In this document: positions 25,276-34,734 of the stretch, one piece after another
Position numbering within the stretch: position 1 is the first letter of the stretch
How the letters are laid out: each line of letters starts with the position of its first letter
Source: Novosphingobium sp. FKTRR1
GTDB taxonomy: Bacteria; Pseudomonadota; Alphaproteobacteria; Sphingomonadales; Sphingomonadaceae
DNA: 64,000 nucleotides
Direction of reading: 5' to 3'
Assembly (NCBI RefSeq): GCF_020404405.1
Contig: NZ_JAIZDA010000008.1
Coordinates: 62,001-126,000, forward strand
Notes under the pieces: generated by a model
Seen by the model: only the letters and a program-made list of their open reading frames with translations
Database searches by the model: none
Told to the model about the DNA's origin: nothing
Translations under genes and position numbers: made by a program

Positions 25276-26768
25276 GGGCGCTTGTCCGGTGCGGCAGCCG
25301 GTGCCTTGCCCGCAAGGCCCAGTTGTCCGCCGCCCAGCGCCACGAACATGCCGACCGTATCGGTCAGCCGCGCGCTGCGGGCCTGCACGTACTGGATGCG
25401 CGCCTGCTGCGCGGCGGCGGCGGCGTTGAGCACCGCCAGCGTGCCGACGCTGCCCAGTTCAAGCTGGCGCTTGACGAAGCCAAGGCTGGCTTGCGCCGCG
25501 GTATCACCCCGGCTGGCCGCATCGAGCGCATCGGCATCGGTCGAGAGCGCCGTCAGCGCGTTCGACACGTCGGCAAAGGCCTGCAACGCCACACCGCGAT
25601 AGCGCGCTGTCGCGGCTTCCAGCGCATCCTCAGAGGCACGCTGCTGCTTGCGCAGGGTTCCGCCGTGGAACAGCGGCGCGGTCAGGCCACCCAGCAGGCT
25701 CCAGAACGGGTTGCCATCGCGGAACATATCGCTGAAGTCGCGCGCTGCGCCGCCAGTGCTTGCACTCAGCGTGATCGAAGGCAGCCGCGCCGCGATCGCC
25801 GCCTTCAGGTCGGCGCCCGCGCCTTCCATTCCGGCAGCGGCGGCGGCCACATCGGGGCGTTGCGCGACCAGATCGGACGGCAGCACCAGCGGCAGGTCGG
25901 TCGGCAGCGCAATCTCGTCAAGCGCGGGAAGTTTGGGCAAAGCCGCGCCCGGCGCAAGGCCGAGCAGCACCGCCAGCGCCGCCAGATTGGTCCGCCGCGC
26001 CCGTTCGAGCGGAGGCAGCGCGCCTTCGGCAGCGGCCAGTGCCGCTTCCTGCGCCGCAACGTCCGCCTTGCCCACCGCGCCCAAAGCCTCGCGCCGGCGC
26101 AACATGGTCAGGACCGCACGGTTGCTGTCGATGGCGGTCTGCGCGTCCTCGGCCTGCGCTTGCAGGGCCGCGTTCTGGATCACCGCCAGCACGACATTGG
26201 CGCTCACCAGATTGCGCACGCCATCGGCTTGCGCCGCCGCCACCCGCGCCTGTGCGGCGGCCGAGGCGAAGTGCGCGCGGTTGGCGCCGAACAGGTCGAG
26301 CGCATAGCTGACGCTCACTTGTGCGGTATGCACCGAAAACACCGTCGGATTGGGGTCGAGCAGCGGCGACGACAGCGTTTGCGAGATGCGCTGCCGCTCC
26401 ACCTGATACCCGGCGTCAAGCTGCGGGAACAACGCGCCGCGCGCCGCGCCCGCCAGATCGTGCGCCTGGCGCAAGGCGGCTTGCGCCGCACCCAGATCGG
26501 CATTGGCAACCAGCGCCTGGTCCACCAGATCGTTGATCGCGGGGCTGGCGAAGGCGGTCCACCAGCGATCGGCCGCAGCCGTGCCGACATGAACCGTCTG
26601 CGCCGGACCGGATTGCGGCGCGATCGGAGCGGTCACCGCCGTTTGCGGTGCTGCCCCGGCGGGCGTGGGCGGCAGCGGCAGTTCAACCTTGACCGGCTTG
26701 GTGCGCGCCAGTCCCGGTTGGGGCAGCACGACACAAGCCAGCATGGCAGCGATGATCGAGCGCTTCAT
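25272..26768 (-). CDS. Outer-membrane efflux channel (TolC/CzcC-like)
   Basis: 498 residues with an N-terminal signal (IIAAMLACVVLPQPGLA). It has the two repeated OEP domains: long helical hairpins with ANADLGAAQAALRQAHD and the second-repeat equivalent, and the NodT-like WWTAFASPAINDLVDQAL segment. Forms the trimeric exit duct of a tripartite pump. The Cys lipidation site seen in some CzcC/NodT relatives is absent. Start ATG 26768 overlaps the RND stop by four bases; its own stop overlaps the exported small protein. Confidence 0.88.
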   Translation of the reverse strand: MKRSIIAAMLACVVLPQPGLARTKPVKVELPLPPTPAGAAPQTAVTAPIAPQSGPAQTVHVGTAAADRWWTAFASPAINDLVDQALVANADLGAAQAALRQAHDLAGAARGALFPQLDAGYQVERQRISQTLSSPLLDPNPTVFSVHTAQVSVSYALDLFGANRAHFASAAAQARVAAAQADGVRNLVSANVVLAVIQNAALQAQAEDAQTAIDSNRAVLTMLRRREALGAVGKADVAAQEAALAAAEGALPPLERARRTNLAALAVLLGLAPGAALPKLPALDEIALPTDLPLVLPSDLVAQRPDVAAAAAGMEGAGADLKAAIAARLPSITLSASTGGAARDFSDMFRDGNPFWSLLGGLTAPLFHGGTLRKQQRASEDALEAATARYRGVALQAFADVSNALTALSTDADALDAASRGDTAAQASLGFVKRQLELGSVGTLAVLNAAAAAQQARIQYVQARSARLTDTVGMFVALGGGQLGLAGKAPAAAPDKRP

Positions 26769-29700
26769 GCCACTTCTCCCGCTTCGCTGGCGGGCAGCAC
26801 GTGGGCGCCTGCTTCGGCTTGTTCCCGACGCTTGCGGAACATCACCCGGCCCGAAAAGCGATTGATCAGCAACGGCAGCACCAGCAGGATCAGCACCGGC
26901 GCCAGCGTCATGCCGCCGACCACCACCAGCGCCAGCGGCTTTTGCACCTGACTGCCGATGCCGGTGGACAAGGCAGCGGGCAGCAGGCCGATAGCGGCGA
27001 CCAGACAGGTCATCACCACCGGACGCAACGAGTTGGTCACCGCAAGCCGAAGCGCGGCGGCCTGTTCCAGTCCTTCGTCCATCGCCTGATTGAAGTTGGT
27101 GACCACCAGAATGCCGTCCATCACAGCGATGCCGAACAAGGCGACGAACCCGATCGCCGCCGAAATGCTGAACGCCGTTCCGGTGAACAGCAGCCCGGCG
27201 ACCCCGCCGACCACCGCCATCGGGATCACGCTGAACGCCAGCAAGGTATCGCGCAGGCTGCGGAAGTTGGCATAGAGCAACAGCAGGATCACGATCAGGC
27301 TGATCGGCACGACGATCTCCAACCGCTGCACGGCATTGGTCAGATTGGCCAGTTCGCCCGCCCATTCCAGCGTATAGCCTTGCGGCAGCACCACATTTCT
27401 GGCGATGCGCGCCTGTGCTTCGGCCACGGCGCTGCCCAGATCGCGATCACGGACCGAGAACTTGATCGGGGTGTAGCGCGACTGGTGCTCGCGATAGATG
27501 AACGAGGCACCGGTCGTCAGGCGAATGTCGGCCAGTTCGGACAACGGCACTTCGATGGCGCTGCCATCGGGCGCGGTCGCTCCCACGGTGATGCGCTTGA
27601 CCGCTTCCAGACTGTCGCGCTGGTCCTGTTGCAGCCGCACGATGATCGGGAAGTGCCGGTCGGTATGCGGCTCGTACAGGAATCCGGGCGAAGTACCGCC
27701 GATCGCGGCGGCGACCGTCTGGTTGATATCGTCGGGCGTCAGGCCATAGCGCGCCGCCTTGACGCGATCGATGTCGATCCGCACGGTCGGCTGGCCCAGC
27801 GACTGGAACACGCCAAGGTCTGCGATCCCGCGCACTTTGGCCATCTGATCGCGGATCTGCGACGCCAGCTTTTCCAACGTGACCAGATCGGGGCCGAACA
27901 GCTTGACCGAATTGGCCCCCTTCACGCCCGAGGCGGCTTCCTCGACGTTGTCCTCGATGATCTGCGAGAACGAGAAATCGACGCCGGGGTATTTGTCCTG
28001 CAGCTTCTTCGACAGTTCGCCGACCAGCTTTTCCTTGTCCATGCCGCTGGGCCATTCGTCGAACGGCTTGAGCGGCACGAAATACTCGATGTTGAAGAAG
28101 CCGGTGGCGTCGGTGCCATCGTCGGGGCGGCCATGCGCCGACAGCACGGCGGTGACTTCGGGATACTTCAGGATATCGCGGCGGATCTGGCGCGCCATCG
28201 GCTCGCCCGCCTCAAGGCTGATCGAGGCCGGCAGCGAGGCGCGGATATACATGTTGCCTTCTTCAAGGTGCGGCAGGAACTCGATCCCCAGCGAGCGCAC
28301 CCCGATGAACGCGCCCACCACCAGCAGCAGCCCGCCGCCCAGCGCAACGATCTGGTTGCGGAAGGCAAAGCTGGCGGCCGGCTCGTAGGCACGGCGCAGA
28401 CGGCTGACCACCCAGGTTTCCACCTCGCTCAGCTTGTCGGGCAGCAGCAGCGCCGAGAGCACCGGCGCAACCGTGAACGTGGCGATCAGCCCGCCGACGA
28501 TGGCATAGGCATACGTCTTGGCCATCGGGCCGAAGATGTGGCCTTCCACCCCGGTCAGCGTGAACAGCGGCAGGAAGCTGGTGATGATGATCGCGGCGGC
28601 AAAGAAGATGCCGCGGCTGACCTCGTTCGAAGCTTCAAGCACCGCACCCAACCGGCTGGCGAAGGTGAAGTGGTGCTTGCCCTCGCTGCTTTCGACATGG
28701 TGCGATCGTTCGGCCATGTGGCGGAAGATGTTCTCTACCATGATCACCGTGGCATCGACGACCAGCCCGAAATCGAGCGCGCCGACCGACAGCAGGTTGG
28801 CGCTTTCGCCCTGCAAGGTCAGGATCAGCACGGCAAAGGCCAGCGCGAACGGGATCGTCGCCGCCACGATCAGCGCGCTGCGCAAGTTGCCCAGAAACGC
28901 CCATTGCAGGAAGAAGATCAGCAGCACGCCCGCGACGAGGTTCTCCATCACCGTGCGCGTGGTCACGCCGATCAGGTCCGAGCGGTCATAGATGCGTTCG
29001 AGCGAGACGCCCGGCGGCAGCACGCCGCTGGCATTGATCGTGTCGATCTCGGCCTTGACCGCCTGGATCGTCGGCATCGATTGCGCGCCCCGGCGCATCA
29101 GCACGATGCCTTCCACCACGTCGTCATCGGTATTGAGCCCGGCGATGCCGTTGCGCGGCAGGTTGCCGATCTTGACCGCGGCGACATCGCGCACCAGCAC
29201 CGGCGCCGTGCCGTCACGCCCGACCAGCGTGGTGTTGATCTGGTCGACCGACTGGATCAGACCGATACCGCGCACGATCGCGCTTTGCGCACCGAAGTTG
29301 ATGGTCTGGCCGCCGACGTTGGCATTGGCCTTGCTCAACGCGGTGATGACCTGCCCGACCGTGAGGTTGTGCGCCTGCAGCCGGTTGCGGTCGATCTCGA
29401 CTTCGTAGCTGCGTTCCTTGCCGCCCCAGCCGGTCACATCGACCACGCCGGGAATGGCGCGGAAGCGGCGCTGCAACACCCAGTCCTGCAAGGTCTTGAG
29501 GTCGGCCACCGAGTACCCGGCGGGCGCCTTGATGCGATAGCGATAGATTTCACCGACCGGGCTGGTCGGCGAGATCGTCGGCACCGCGCCGCCGGGCAAA
29601 GTCGGCAGCTGCGCCAGCCGGTTGATCACCTGCTGCTGGGCCTGCTCGTAATTGAAATCATAGGTGAACTGGATCTTCACGTCCGACAGGCCGAACAGCG

Positions 29701-29953
29701 AGATCGCGCGGATCGCCGTCATGTGCGGCAGGCCCGACATCTGCACCTCGATCGGGATGGTGATCGCGCGCTCCATTTCCTCGGCCGAAAGGCCCGAGGA
29801 CTGGGTCACGATCTCGACCATCGGCGGCACCGGATCGGGATAGGCTTCGATGTTGAGGTTGTAGAACGCGATCCCGCCCGCCACCAGCATGGCGACGAAC
29901 AGACCGACAATGGTCATGCGCTGGGCCAGCGCAAAGCGGACGATCCGGTCCAT
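26765..29953 (-). CDS. Heavy-metal efflux RND transporter (CzcA/CusA family)
   Basis: 1062 residues, normal for an HME-RND pump: twelve membrane helices and two large periplasmic loops. The helix 4 signature reads LDFGLVVDATVIMVEN, close to the CzcA-type DFGxxVDGAVxxVEN motif that carries the proton-relay Asp and Glu, and not the CusA copper/silver form. It exports divalent metal ions or a related toxic ion from periplasm or cytoplasm using the proton gradient. Specificity cannot be fixed from the sequence because of the Ala-Thr in place of Gly-Ala. TGATG overlap with the adaptor and ATGA overlap with the channel make a tight operon. Confidence 0.93.
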   Translation of the reverse strand: MDRIVRFALAQRMTIVGLFVAMLVAGGIAFYNLNIEAYPDPVPPMVEIVTQSSGLSAEEMERAITIPIEVQMSGLPHMTAIRAISLFGLSDVKIQFTYDFNYEQAQQQVINRLAQLPTLPGGAVPTISPTSPVGEIYRYRIKAPAGYSVADLKTLQDWVLQRRFRAIPGVVDVTGWGGKERSYEVEIDRNRLQAHNLTVGQVITALSKANANVGGQTINFGAQSAIVRGIGLIQSVDQINTTLVGRDGTAPVLVRDVAAVKIGNLPRNGIAGLNTDDDVVEGIVLMRRGAQSMPTIQAVKAEIDTINASGVLPPGVSLERIYDRSDLIGVTTRTVMENLVAGVLLIFFLQWAFLGNLRSALIVAATIPFALAFAVLILTLQGESANLLSVGALDFGLVVDATVIMVENIFRHMAERSHHVESSEGKHHFTFASRLGAVLEASNEVSRGIFFAAAIIITSFLPLFTLTGVEGHIFGPMAKTYAYAIVGGLIATFTVAPVLSALLLPDKLSEVETWVVSRLRRAYEPAASFAFRNQIVALGGGLLLVVGAFIGVRSLGIEFLPHLEEGNMYIRASLPASISLEAGEPMARQIRRDILKYPEVTAVLSAHGRPDDGTDATGFFNIEYFVPLKPFDEWPSGMDKEKLVGELSKKLQDKYPGVDFSFSQIIEDNVEEAASGVKGANSVKLFGPDLVTLEKLASQIRDQMAKVRGIADLGVFQSLGQPTVRIDIDRVKAARYGLTPDDINQTVAAAIGGTSPGFLYEPHTDRHFPIIVRLQQDQRDSLEAVKRITVGATAPDGSAIEVPLSELADIRLTTGASFIYREHQSRYTPIKFSVRDRDLGSAVAEAQARIARNVVLPQGYTLEWAGELANLTNAVQRLEIVVPISLIVILLLLYANFRSLRDTLLAFSVIPMAVVGGVAGLLFTGTAFSISAAIGFVALFGIAVMDGILVVTNFNQAMDEGLEQAAALRLAVTNSLRPVVMTCLVAAIGLLPAALSTGIGSQVQKPLALVVVGGMTLAPVLILLVLPLLINRFSGRVMFRKRREQAEAGAHVLPASEAGEVA

Positions 29954-31233
29954 CAGTCAAGGCCCGCTTCGTTGACGAACAGCGCGCCCGAACTGACCAC
30001 CCGGTCGCCCGGTCGCAAGCCCGAGATGATCGCGACGCGGCCATCGTGGGTTTCGCCGGGCACGACATCGCGCGCGCGGACCCGGCCATTGCCAAGGTAG
30101 ACCCACACGCGGGCGCTGTCGCCTTCGTGGATCACCGCCTGCACCGGCACCGAAACGACCCCGCCGGGGCCGGGCAGCGGCGCACCGACGGGCGCACGCA
30201 CTTCGCGCAAGGGGGTCTTGATGGTGAAGTCGGCGAACATCTGCGGCTTGAGCGCGCCATCGGGGTTGGCGATCGTGGCGCGTACCGCCAGACGGTGCGT
30301 CACCGGGTCGATCTGCGCGCCGATGTTGTCGATCACCGCGTCGAATTCGCGCCCCGGAATGGCGCTGGTGGTCACGGCCACGTGATCGCCCAGATGCACG
30401 CGCTCGGCATCGGTTTCGGCGACTTGCGCCACCAGCCAGACCTTTGACAGGTCGGCGATGACGAAGGCGGGCGTGGTGCCGCCGGTCTGCACGAACTGTC
30501 CGCTCGATACCGACCGCGTCACGACCACGCCGCCGATCGGCGCGCGCAAGTTGGTTTCGGCGTGGGCTCCGGCGATGTCAGAGGCGCCTTCCAGCCGCGC
30601 GATCTCGGCGGGGGTCTTGCCGAACACGACCAGCTTGTCACGCGCAGAGCCGACTGCGGAATCGGCGATGCGCACGGCGGACTGGGCGTTGACGAGGTCG
30701 CTGCGTGCCTGTTGCAGATCCTTCAGCGCGCCACCGGCCTCGCGATAGATCTGTTCGGCGCGCGCCGCGTTCTCTTGCGCCACCCGCAATTGCGAGGCCG
30801 CAGACGAGCGCTGCGCCTGCGCCGAAAACAGCGCGTTGCGGGCATCGACGATGTCGCTGGTGCGGATGCGCAGCAGCACATCGCCCTGCGCCACGCGCGC
30901 ACCGGCATCGACTGCCACCTGCAGGATCTGCCCGGCATAGGGCAGGAACACCGGGGTGCTGCGCGTTTCATCGACGGTGATCTGGCCGCTGGCGCCGGTC
31001 CGTTCGACGCCATCGTCAACCCGCGCCGGTTCGATGGTCAGGCTGGCAAGCTGCGCGCGGGTGAGCTGAACTTCGCCTGCAGGCAAGGGTGCCGGCGCCG
31101 GTTCGTCATGATGGAACAGGGCACGGCCAAGTGTGATGAGCACGATAACCAAGACCACCGCGCCAACCGCAAGGCCCAGCAGCCGCAGCTGCTGGTGGCG
31201 GTCAAGCGCAGGAACGCTGCGTTCAAAATCCAT
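29953..31233 (-). CDS. Periplasmic adaptor subunit (HlyD/CzcB-like)
   Basis: 426 residues: one N-terminal membrane helix (about 19-41, LLGLAVGAVVLVIVLITLG), a lipoyl domain split by an alpha hairpin (SSAASQLRVAQENAARAEQI), a beta-barrel domain and a C-terminal membrane-proximal domain. It links the RND pump to the outer-membrane channel. No N-terminal His-rich or CzcB-specific metal-binding motif is visible apart from HHDEPAPAP at 44-52. ATG 31233 is chosen; TTG three codons upstream is in frame. First gene of the efflux operon; the promoter should lie in 31234-31400, where no metal-regulator site was recognised. Confidence 0.9.
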   Translation of the reverse strand: MDFERSVPALDRHQQLRLLGLAVGAVVLVIVLITLGRALFHHDEPAPAPLPAGEVQLTRAQLASLTIEPARVDDGVERTGASGQITVDETRSTPVFLPYAGQILQVAVDAGARVAQGDVLLRIRTSDIVDARNALFSAQAQRSSAASQLRVAQENAARAEQIYREAGGALKDLQQARSDLVNAQSAVRIADSAVGSARDKLVVFGKTPAEIARLEGASDIAGAHAETNLRAPIGGVVVTRSVSSGQFVQTGGTTPAFVIADLSKVWLVAQVAETDAERVHLGDHVAVTTSAIPGREFDAVIDNIGAQIDPVTHRLAVRATIANPDGALKPQMFADFTIKTPLREVRAPVGAPLPGPGGVVSVPVQAVIHEGDSARVWVYLGNGRVRARDVVPGETHDGRVAIISGLRPGDRVVSSGALFVNEAGLD

Positions 31234-31406
31234 TATTTCCAACTCACTTGCGGCGGCACACCGTGCCGGGGGTCCCTGCCGTCCACCCGGCCTTGCGCGA
31301 TCGGCAGGCGGGTGTCCGGCCCGCTGGCCCCTGCCCTAGCGCGTCTGGCCGCAGCTTGGCCCGGACATTAAAACACGGTCATGTTTCACTTAGGAAAACC
31401 CACAGG

Positions 31407-31438
31407 AAAACGGCCGGAGGTTTCCCCCCGGCCGTTTT
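31407..31438. terminator. Bidirectional terminator downstream of rpoH
   Basis: AAAACGGCCGG (31407-31417) pairs with CCGGCCGTTTT (31428-31438). The T-run on either strand makes it a good terminator for rpoH (minus strand). It lies between rpoH and the start of the efflux operon. Confidence 0.85.
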
Positions 31439-31459
31439 GTCGTTGCGATGCAGGCAAAT

Positions 31460-32362
31460 TCAGGTGGCGGGCAGCAAGCGCTTTTCGACCGCGATCTTCT
31501 TGATCGCCTGCTGCAGCTTTTCAAAGGCGCGCACCTCGATCTGGCGGACGCGTTCGCGGCTGACGTTGTAAACCTGGCTCAATTCCTCAAGCGTCTTGGG
31601 TTCGTCCGACAGGCGGCGATCGACCAGAATGTGGCGCTCGCGCTCGTTCAGACTATCCATCGCTTCGACCAGCATGGCGTGGCGGAACTGCGCTTCTTCG
31701 GCGTCGGCGACGGTTTCGTCCTGCAACGGGCGGTCGTCGGTCAGCCAGTCCTGCCAGGTGCCTTCACCATCTTCGCGCATCGGCACGTTCAGGCTGGCAT
31801 CGCCACCCATCATCATGCGGCGGTTCATGTTGACGACCTCGACCTCGGGCACGCCAAGGTCGGTGGCGATCTTGCGCACGTCATCGGGGTGCAGGTCGCT
31901 GTCCTCGAACGCTTCGAGGTTCTTCTTCATCCGGCGCAGATTGAAGAACAGCTTCTTCTGTGCCGCCGTGGTGCCCATCTTGACCAGCGACCAGCTGCGC
32001 AGGATGTATTCCTGGATCGACGCCTTGATCCACCACATCGCATACGTGGCCAGACGGAAGCCGCGATCGGGCTCGAACTTCTTGACCCCCTGCATCAGGC
32101 CGATGTTGCCTTCGCTGATCAGCTCGGACACCGGCAGGCCATAGCCGCGATAGCCCATCGCGATCTTGGCGACGAGTCGCAGATGGCTGGTGACCAGTTG
32201 GGCCGCAGCGGCGGTATCGGCATGCTCCTGATACCGCTTGGCCAGCATGTATTCCTGCTCGGGAGCAAGTACCGGAAACTTGCGGATTTCCGTAAGGTAG
32301 CGGTTAAGACCGGCTTCCCCGGAAAGCGCGGGCACGCTCAGCGCTTTTTTCTGTACAGTCAC
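31460..32362 (-). CDS. rpoH: Heat-shock sigma factor sigma-32
   Basis: 300 residues. Region 1.2-2.4 includes HLRLVAKIAMGYRGYGLP, the RpoH-box-like stretch around QKKLFFNLRRMKK, and EGNIGLMQGVKKFEPDRGFRL with the -10-binding helix; region 4.2 is YNVSRERVRQIEVRAFEKLQ. It directs RNA polymerase to heat-shock and folding-stress genes. The start is GTG 32362 with GGAAG eight bases upstream; the frame is open 26 codons earlier but that part has no similarity. clpP, clpX, the J-domain gene and trigger factor are likely regulon members, by family knowledge only. Confidence 0.94.
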   Translation of the reverse strand: MTVQKKALSVPALSGEAGLNRYLTEIRKFPVLAPEQEYMLAKRYQEHADTAAAAQLVTSHLRLVAKIAMGYRGYGLPVSELISEGNIGLMQGVKKFEPDRGFRLATYAMWWIKASIQEYILRSWSLVKMGTTAAQKKLFFNLRRMKKNLEAFEDSDLHPDDVRKIATDLGVPEVEVVNMNRRMMMGGDASLNVPMREDGEGTWQDWLTDDRPLQDETVADAEEAQFRHAMLVEAMDSLNERERHILVDRRLSDEPKTLEELSQVYNVSRERVRQIEVRAFEKLQQAIKKIAVEKRLLPAT

Positions 32363-32515
32363 CTGGACACTTCCTTTCGTCGCGTCGGTACCCAATGCTC
32401 CATCCCCTAATGGGCAACAGGCGGCGGGACCACAAAACATATCTACTCAGTTTCAAACAACAACTGAACCGCCTTTGGGAGCCTGTCGCATCTGCCCGCT
32501 GGCGGCAACTCCCAC

Positions 32516-33481
32516 CTAGGGGCAGAACGCTCCATTCTGAACGCGCAGTTCGACCAGTAGTTCCGCCATATCGACCGGCGTCGGGCTGATGAAGTGAACC
32601 GGTTCGTTGCGGGTGGGATGAAGGAAACCCAGTTCCGCCGCGTGGAGCGCCTGACGGCGAAAGCCGAGCGCTGCAAGGATCGGCCGAAGCCGTTGGGTGG
32701 AACGTCCGTACACAGGGTCTCCCACTAGCGAATGGCCGATTGACGCAAGGTGAACGCGCACCTGGTGGGTTCTCCCTGTCTCGAGCCGACATTCGACCAA
32801 TGCGGCGCCATCGAGCGGTTCCAGCGTGCGATAGTGCGTGACGGCATGCTTGCCGCGCCCGTCGGCGACCAGCGCCATCTTCTTGCGATCATGGCTCGAC
32901 CGGGCAATTGCGCCGCGAATCGTGCCCGCCGGTGGCATCGGTGCGCCGGTTGTGACCGCCAGATAGGCGCGGCGGATCGAATGGTCGGCGAACTGGCGCG
33001 CCAGTCCTTCGTGCGCGGCATCGGTCTTGGCGACCACCAGCAGCCCGCTGGTATCCTTGTCGATGCGGTGGACGATGCCCGGCCGCGCCACCCCACCGAT
33101 GCCCGAAAGCTGGCCCCGGCAATGATGCAGCAGCGCGTTGACCAGCGTGCCGTCCAGATTGCCCGCCGCCGGATGGACCACCAACCCGGCGGGCTTGTCG
33201 ACCACGATCAGGTCGGCATCCTCGTAAACGACTGCCAGTGGAATGTCCTGCGCCGTGGCTTCGGCCGGAATGGCGGGCGGTACGCGGATGGCAAAGGCCG
33301 TGCCCGGCGCGGGCTTCAACGAGGCTTGCGCCACCACTTTACCGCCCAGCGAGATGCGTCCGTCGTCGAGCAGCGCCTTGATCCGTTCGCGCGACAGCCC
33401 GCTGCCATCGGCCAGCGCCCGGTCAAGCCGCTGTCCGCCGGTCGCGATCGTGCCCTCGATGATCGTTTCTGCCTGCCCCAT
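32516..33481 (-). CDS. rluD: Ribosomal large-subunit pseudouridine synthase (RluD type)
   Basis: 321 residues. N-terminal S4 RNA-binding domain (LDRALADGSGLSRERIKALL, about 19-38) and a pseudouridine synthase domain with catalytic Asp141 in HRIDKDTSGLLV. The VVDKPAGLVVHPAAG and TGRTHQVRVHLASIGH blocks are typical of RluD/RluC. Converts uridines in 23S rRNA helix 69 if orthologous to RluD; the paralogue assignment within the RluA family is moderately sure. ATG 33481. Divergent from the JAMM gene, about 80 bases apart. Confidence 0.88.
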   Translation of the reverse strand: MGQAETIIEGTIATGGQRLDRALADGSGLSRERIKALLDDGRISLGGKVVAQASLKPAPGTAFAIRVPPAIPAEATAQDIPLAVVYEDADLIVVDKPAGLVVHPAAGNLDGTLVNALLHHCRGQLSGIGGVARPGIVHRIDKDTSGLLVVAKTDAAHEGLARQFADHSIRRAYLAVTTGAPMPPAGTIRGAIARSSHDRKKMALVADGRGKHAVTHYRTLEPLDGAALVECRLETGRTHQVRVHLASIGHSLVGDPVYGRSTQRLRPILAALGFRRQALHAAELGFLHPTRNEPVHFISPTPVDMAELLVELRVQNGAFCP

Positions 33482-33562
33482 GTTCGCAAATATATGGGGA
33501 TGGTTTGCAGCGCCGCAATAGTGCCTGTCGATCAAGGCAAAGCTGGGCTAGGCCTTGTCACG

Positions 33563-33958
33563 ATGTCACTCACCCTCGCTCCCGGCGTTCGCCAGACGAT
33601 GCTCGACGCCGCCAATATCGCCCATCCGCACGAGGCTTGCGGCCTGCTGCTTGGCCATGACCGGCACGTCGCGATGGCAGCACTCTGCGCCAACGTTGCG
33701 CCCGATCCGGCCAGCCATTTCGAGATCGACCCCGCCGCGCTGATCGCCGCGCACCGCGCCGAACGCACAGGCGGGCCAAGGCTGCTCGGCTATTTCCATT
33801 CGCACCCCAACGGCCTTGCCCGTCCTTCGGCCACCGATGCGGCCAGCGCGGCGCGCGACGGGCGCATCTGGGCCATCGTGGCAGGAGGAGACGTTACCTT
33901 CTGGCGTGATTCCCTATCCGGGTTCGAACCGCTTCCCACCGCGCCCCTGCAGCGTTAA
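33563..33958 (+). CDS. JAMM/MPN+ metallopeptidase-like protein
   Basis: 131 residues with a complete JAMM zinc site: Glu24 (HPHEACGLLLG), His79 and His81, Ser89 and Asp92 in FHSHPNGLARPSATD (HxHPx6SxxD). Bacterial JAMM proteins release a C-terminal tag from small beta-grasp sulfur carriers or cleave cysteine-adduct intermediates. No ThiS/MoaD-like or E1-like gene is adjacent, so its partner is unknown. ATG 33563. Followed by chpT about 85 bases later. Confidence 0.82.
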   Translation: MSLTLAPGVRQTMLDAANIAHPHEACGLLLGHDRHVAMAALCANVAPDPASHFEIDPAALIAAHRAERTGGPRLLGYFHSHPNGLARPSATDAASAARDGRIWAIVAGGDVTFWRDSLSGFEPLPTAPLQR

Positions 33959-34043
33959 GGCTGGAGCGATATCGTTTCGCGTCGCATCCGCGCCAACGCG
34001 CGCTTGTTCGCCAAGGAATGCCAGAACAGGACCAATACCGGCC

Positions 34044-34709
34044 ATGACCACCGCTTCGATCGACCTTGCCAGCCTGCTCTGTTCGCGCCTGTGCCACGAC
34101 CTGCTCAGCCCGGTCGGCGCCCTGTCCAACGGCCTTGAACTGCTGGCCGAGGAAAAAGACCCCGAGATGCGGGCGCGGTGTTTCGAACTGCTGGAACAGA
34201 GCGCCAAGGCCTCGGCCGACAAGTTGCGGTTTTTCCGGCTGGCCTTCGGCGCGGCGGGCGGTTTTGGCGACACGGTGCCGGTGGCCGAACCGCGCGCGCT
34301 GGTCGATGCGCTGGCCGGCAACAACACCCGGCTGCAGGTCAACTGGGTGCTGGGCAGCGACATGCTGCCCAAGCCTGCGGTCAAGGCGCTGCTCAACCTG
34401 GCGCTGATCGGGATCGAGGCGCTGGTTCGCGGCGGCACGCTGGATATCGCCGCCGAAACGCATGAGGGCCAGAACGGCGACCAGCATGGCCAGACGACCG
34501 AGATCGTCATCCGCGCCGCCGGGCCACGGATCGCGTTCGACCCGGCAATCGGCCATGCGCTCGAAGGCACGCTGCAGCTTGAGGCTTTGTCGAGCAAGAC
34601 CGCGCCTGCAACGATGATCCATCAGCTTGCCACCTCGCTCGGCGGGGGCCTGCAGGTTCACCTTACCGACGAGGCGCTGCTGCTGGGCGCCATCCTGCCC
34701 ACCGCCTGA
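34044..34709 (+). CDS. chpT: Histidine phosphotransferase ChpT
   Basis: 221 residues. The four-helix dimerisation bundle contains the phospho-acceptor His18 in SRLCHDLLSPVGALSNGLELL (given in part: CHDLLSPVGALSNGLE), which matches ChpT rather than a sensor kinase; the rest is a degenerate ATP-binding-like domain (ILPTA end, no N/G boxes). In alphaproteobacteria ChpT carries phosphate from CckA to CtrA and CpdR, controlling the cell cycle, motility and, through CpdR, ClpXP proteolysis. clpXP lies only 4 kb away, which may be coincidental. ATG 34044. Confidence 0.88.
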   Translation: MTTASIDLASLLCSRLCHDLLSPVGALSNGLELLAEEKDPEMRARCFELLEQSAKASADKLRFFRLAFGAAGGFGDTVPVAEPRALVDALAGNNTRLQVNWVLGSDMLPKPAVKALLNLALIGIEALVRGGTLDIAAETHEGQNGDQHGQTTEIVIRAAGPRIAFDPAIGHALEGTLQLEALSSKTAPATMIHQLATSLGGGLQVHLTDEALLLGAILPTA

Positions 34710-34734
34710 TCCACCAGACCCCGCGCAACCGGCA

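Noticed and set aside
26801..30100. A 1099-codon open frame on the plus strand.
   Set aside because: It lies entirely antisense to the RND transporter gene; the composition is His/Arg/Asp-rich as expected for the reverse of a GC-rich gene, with no domain match.
33905..33930. GGGTTCGAACC, which looks like a tRNA T-arm.
   Set aside because: It is inside the JAMM coding region and no acceptor or anticodon stem pairs around it.
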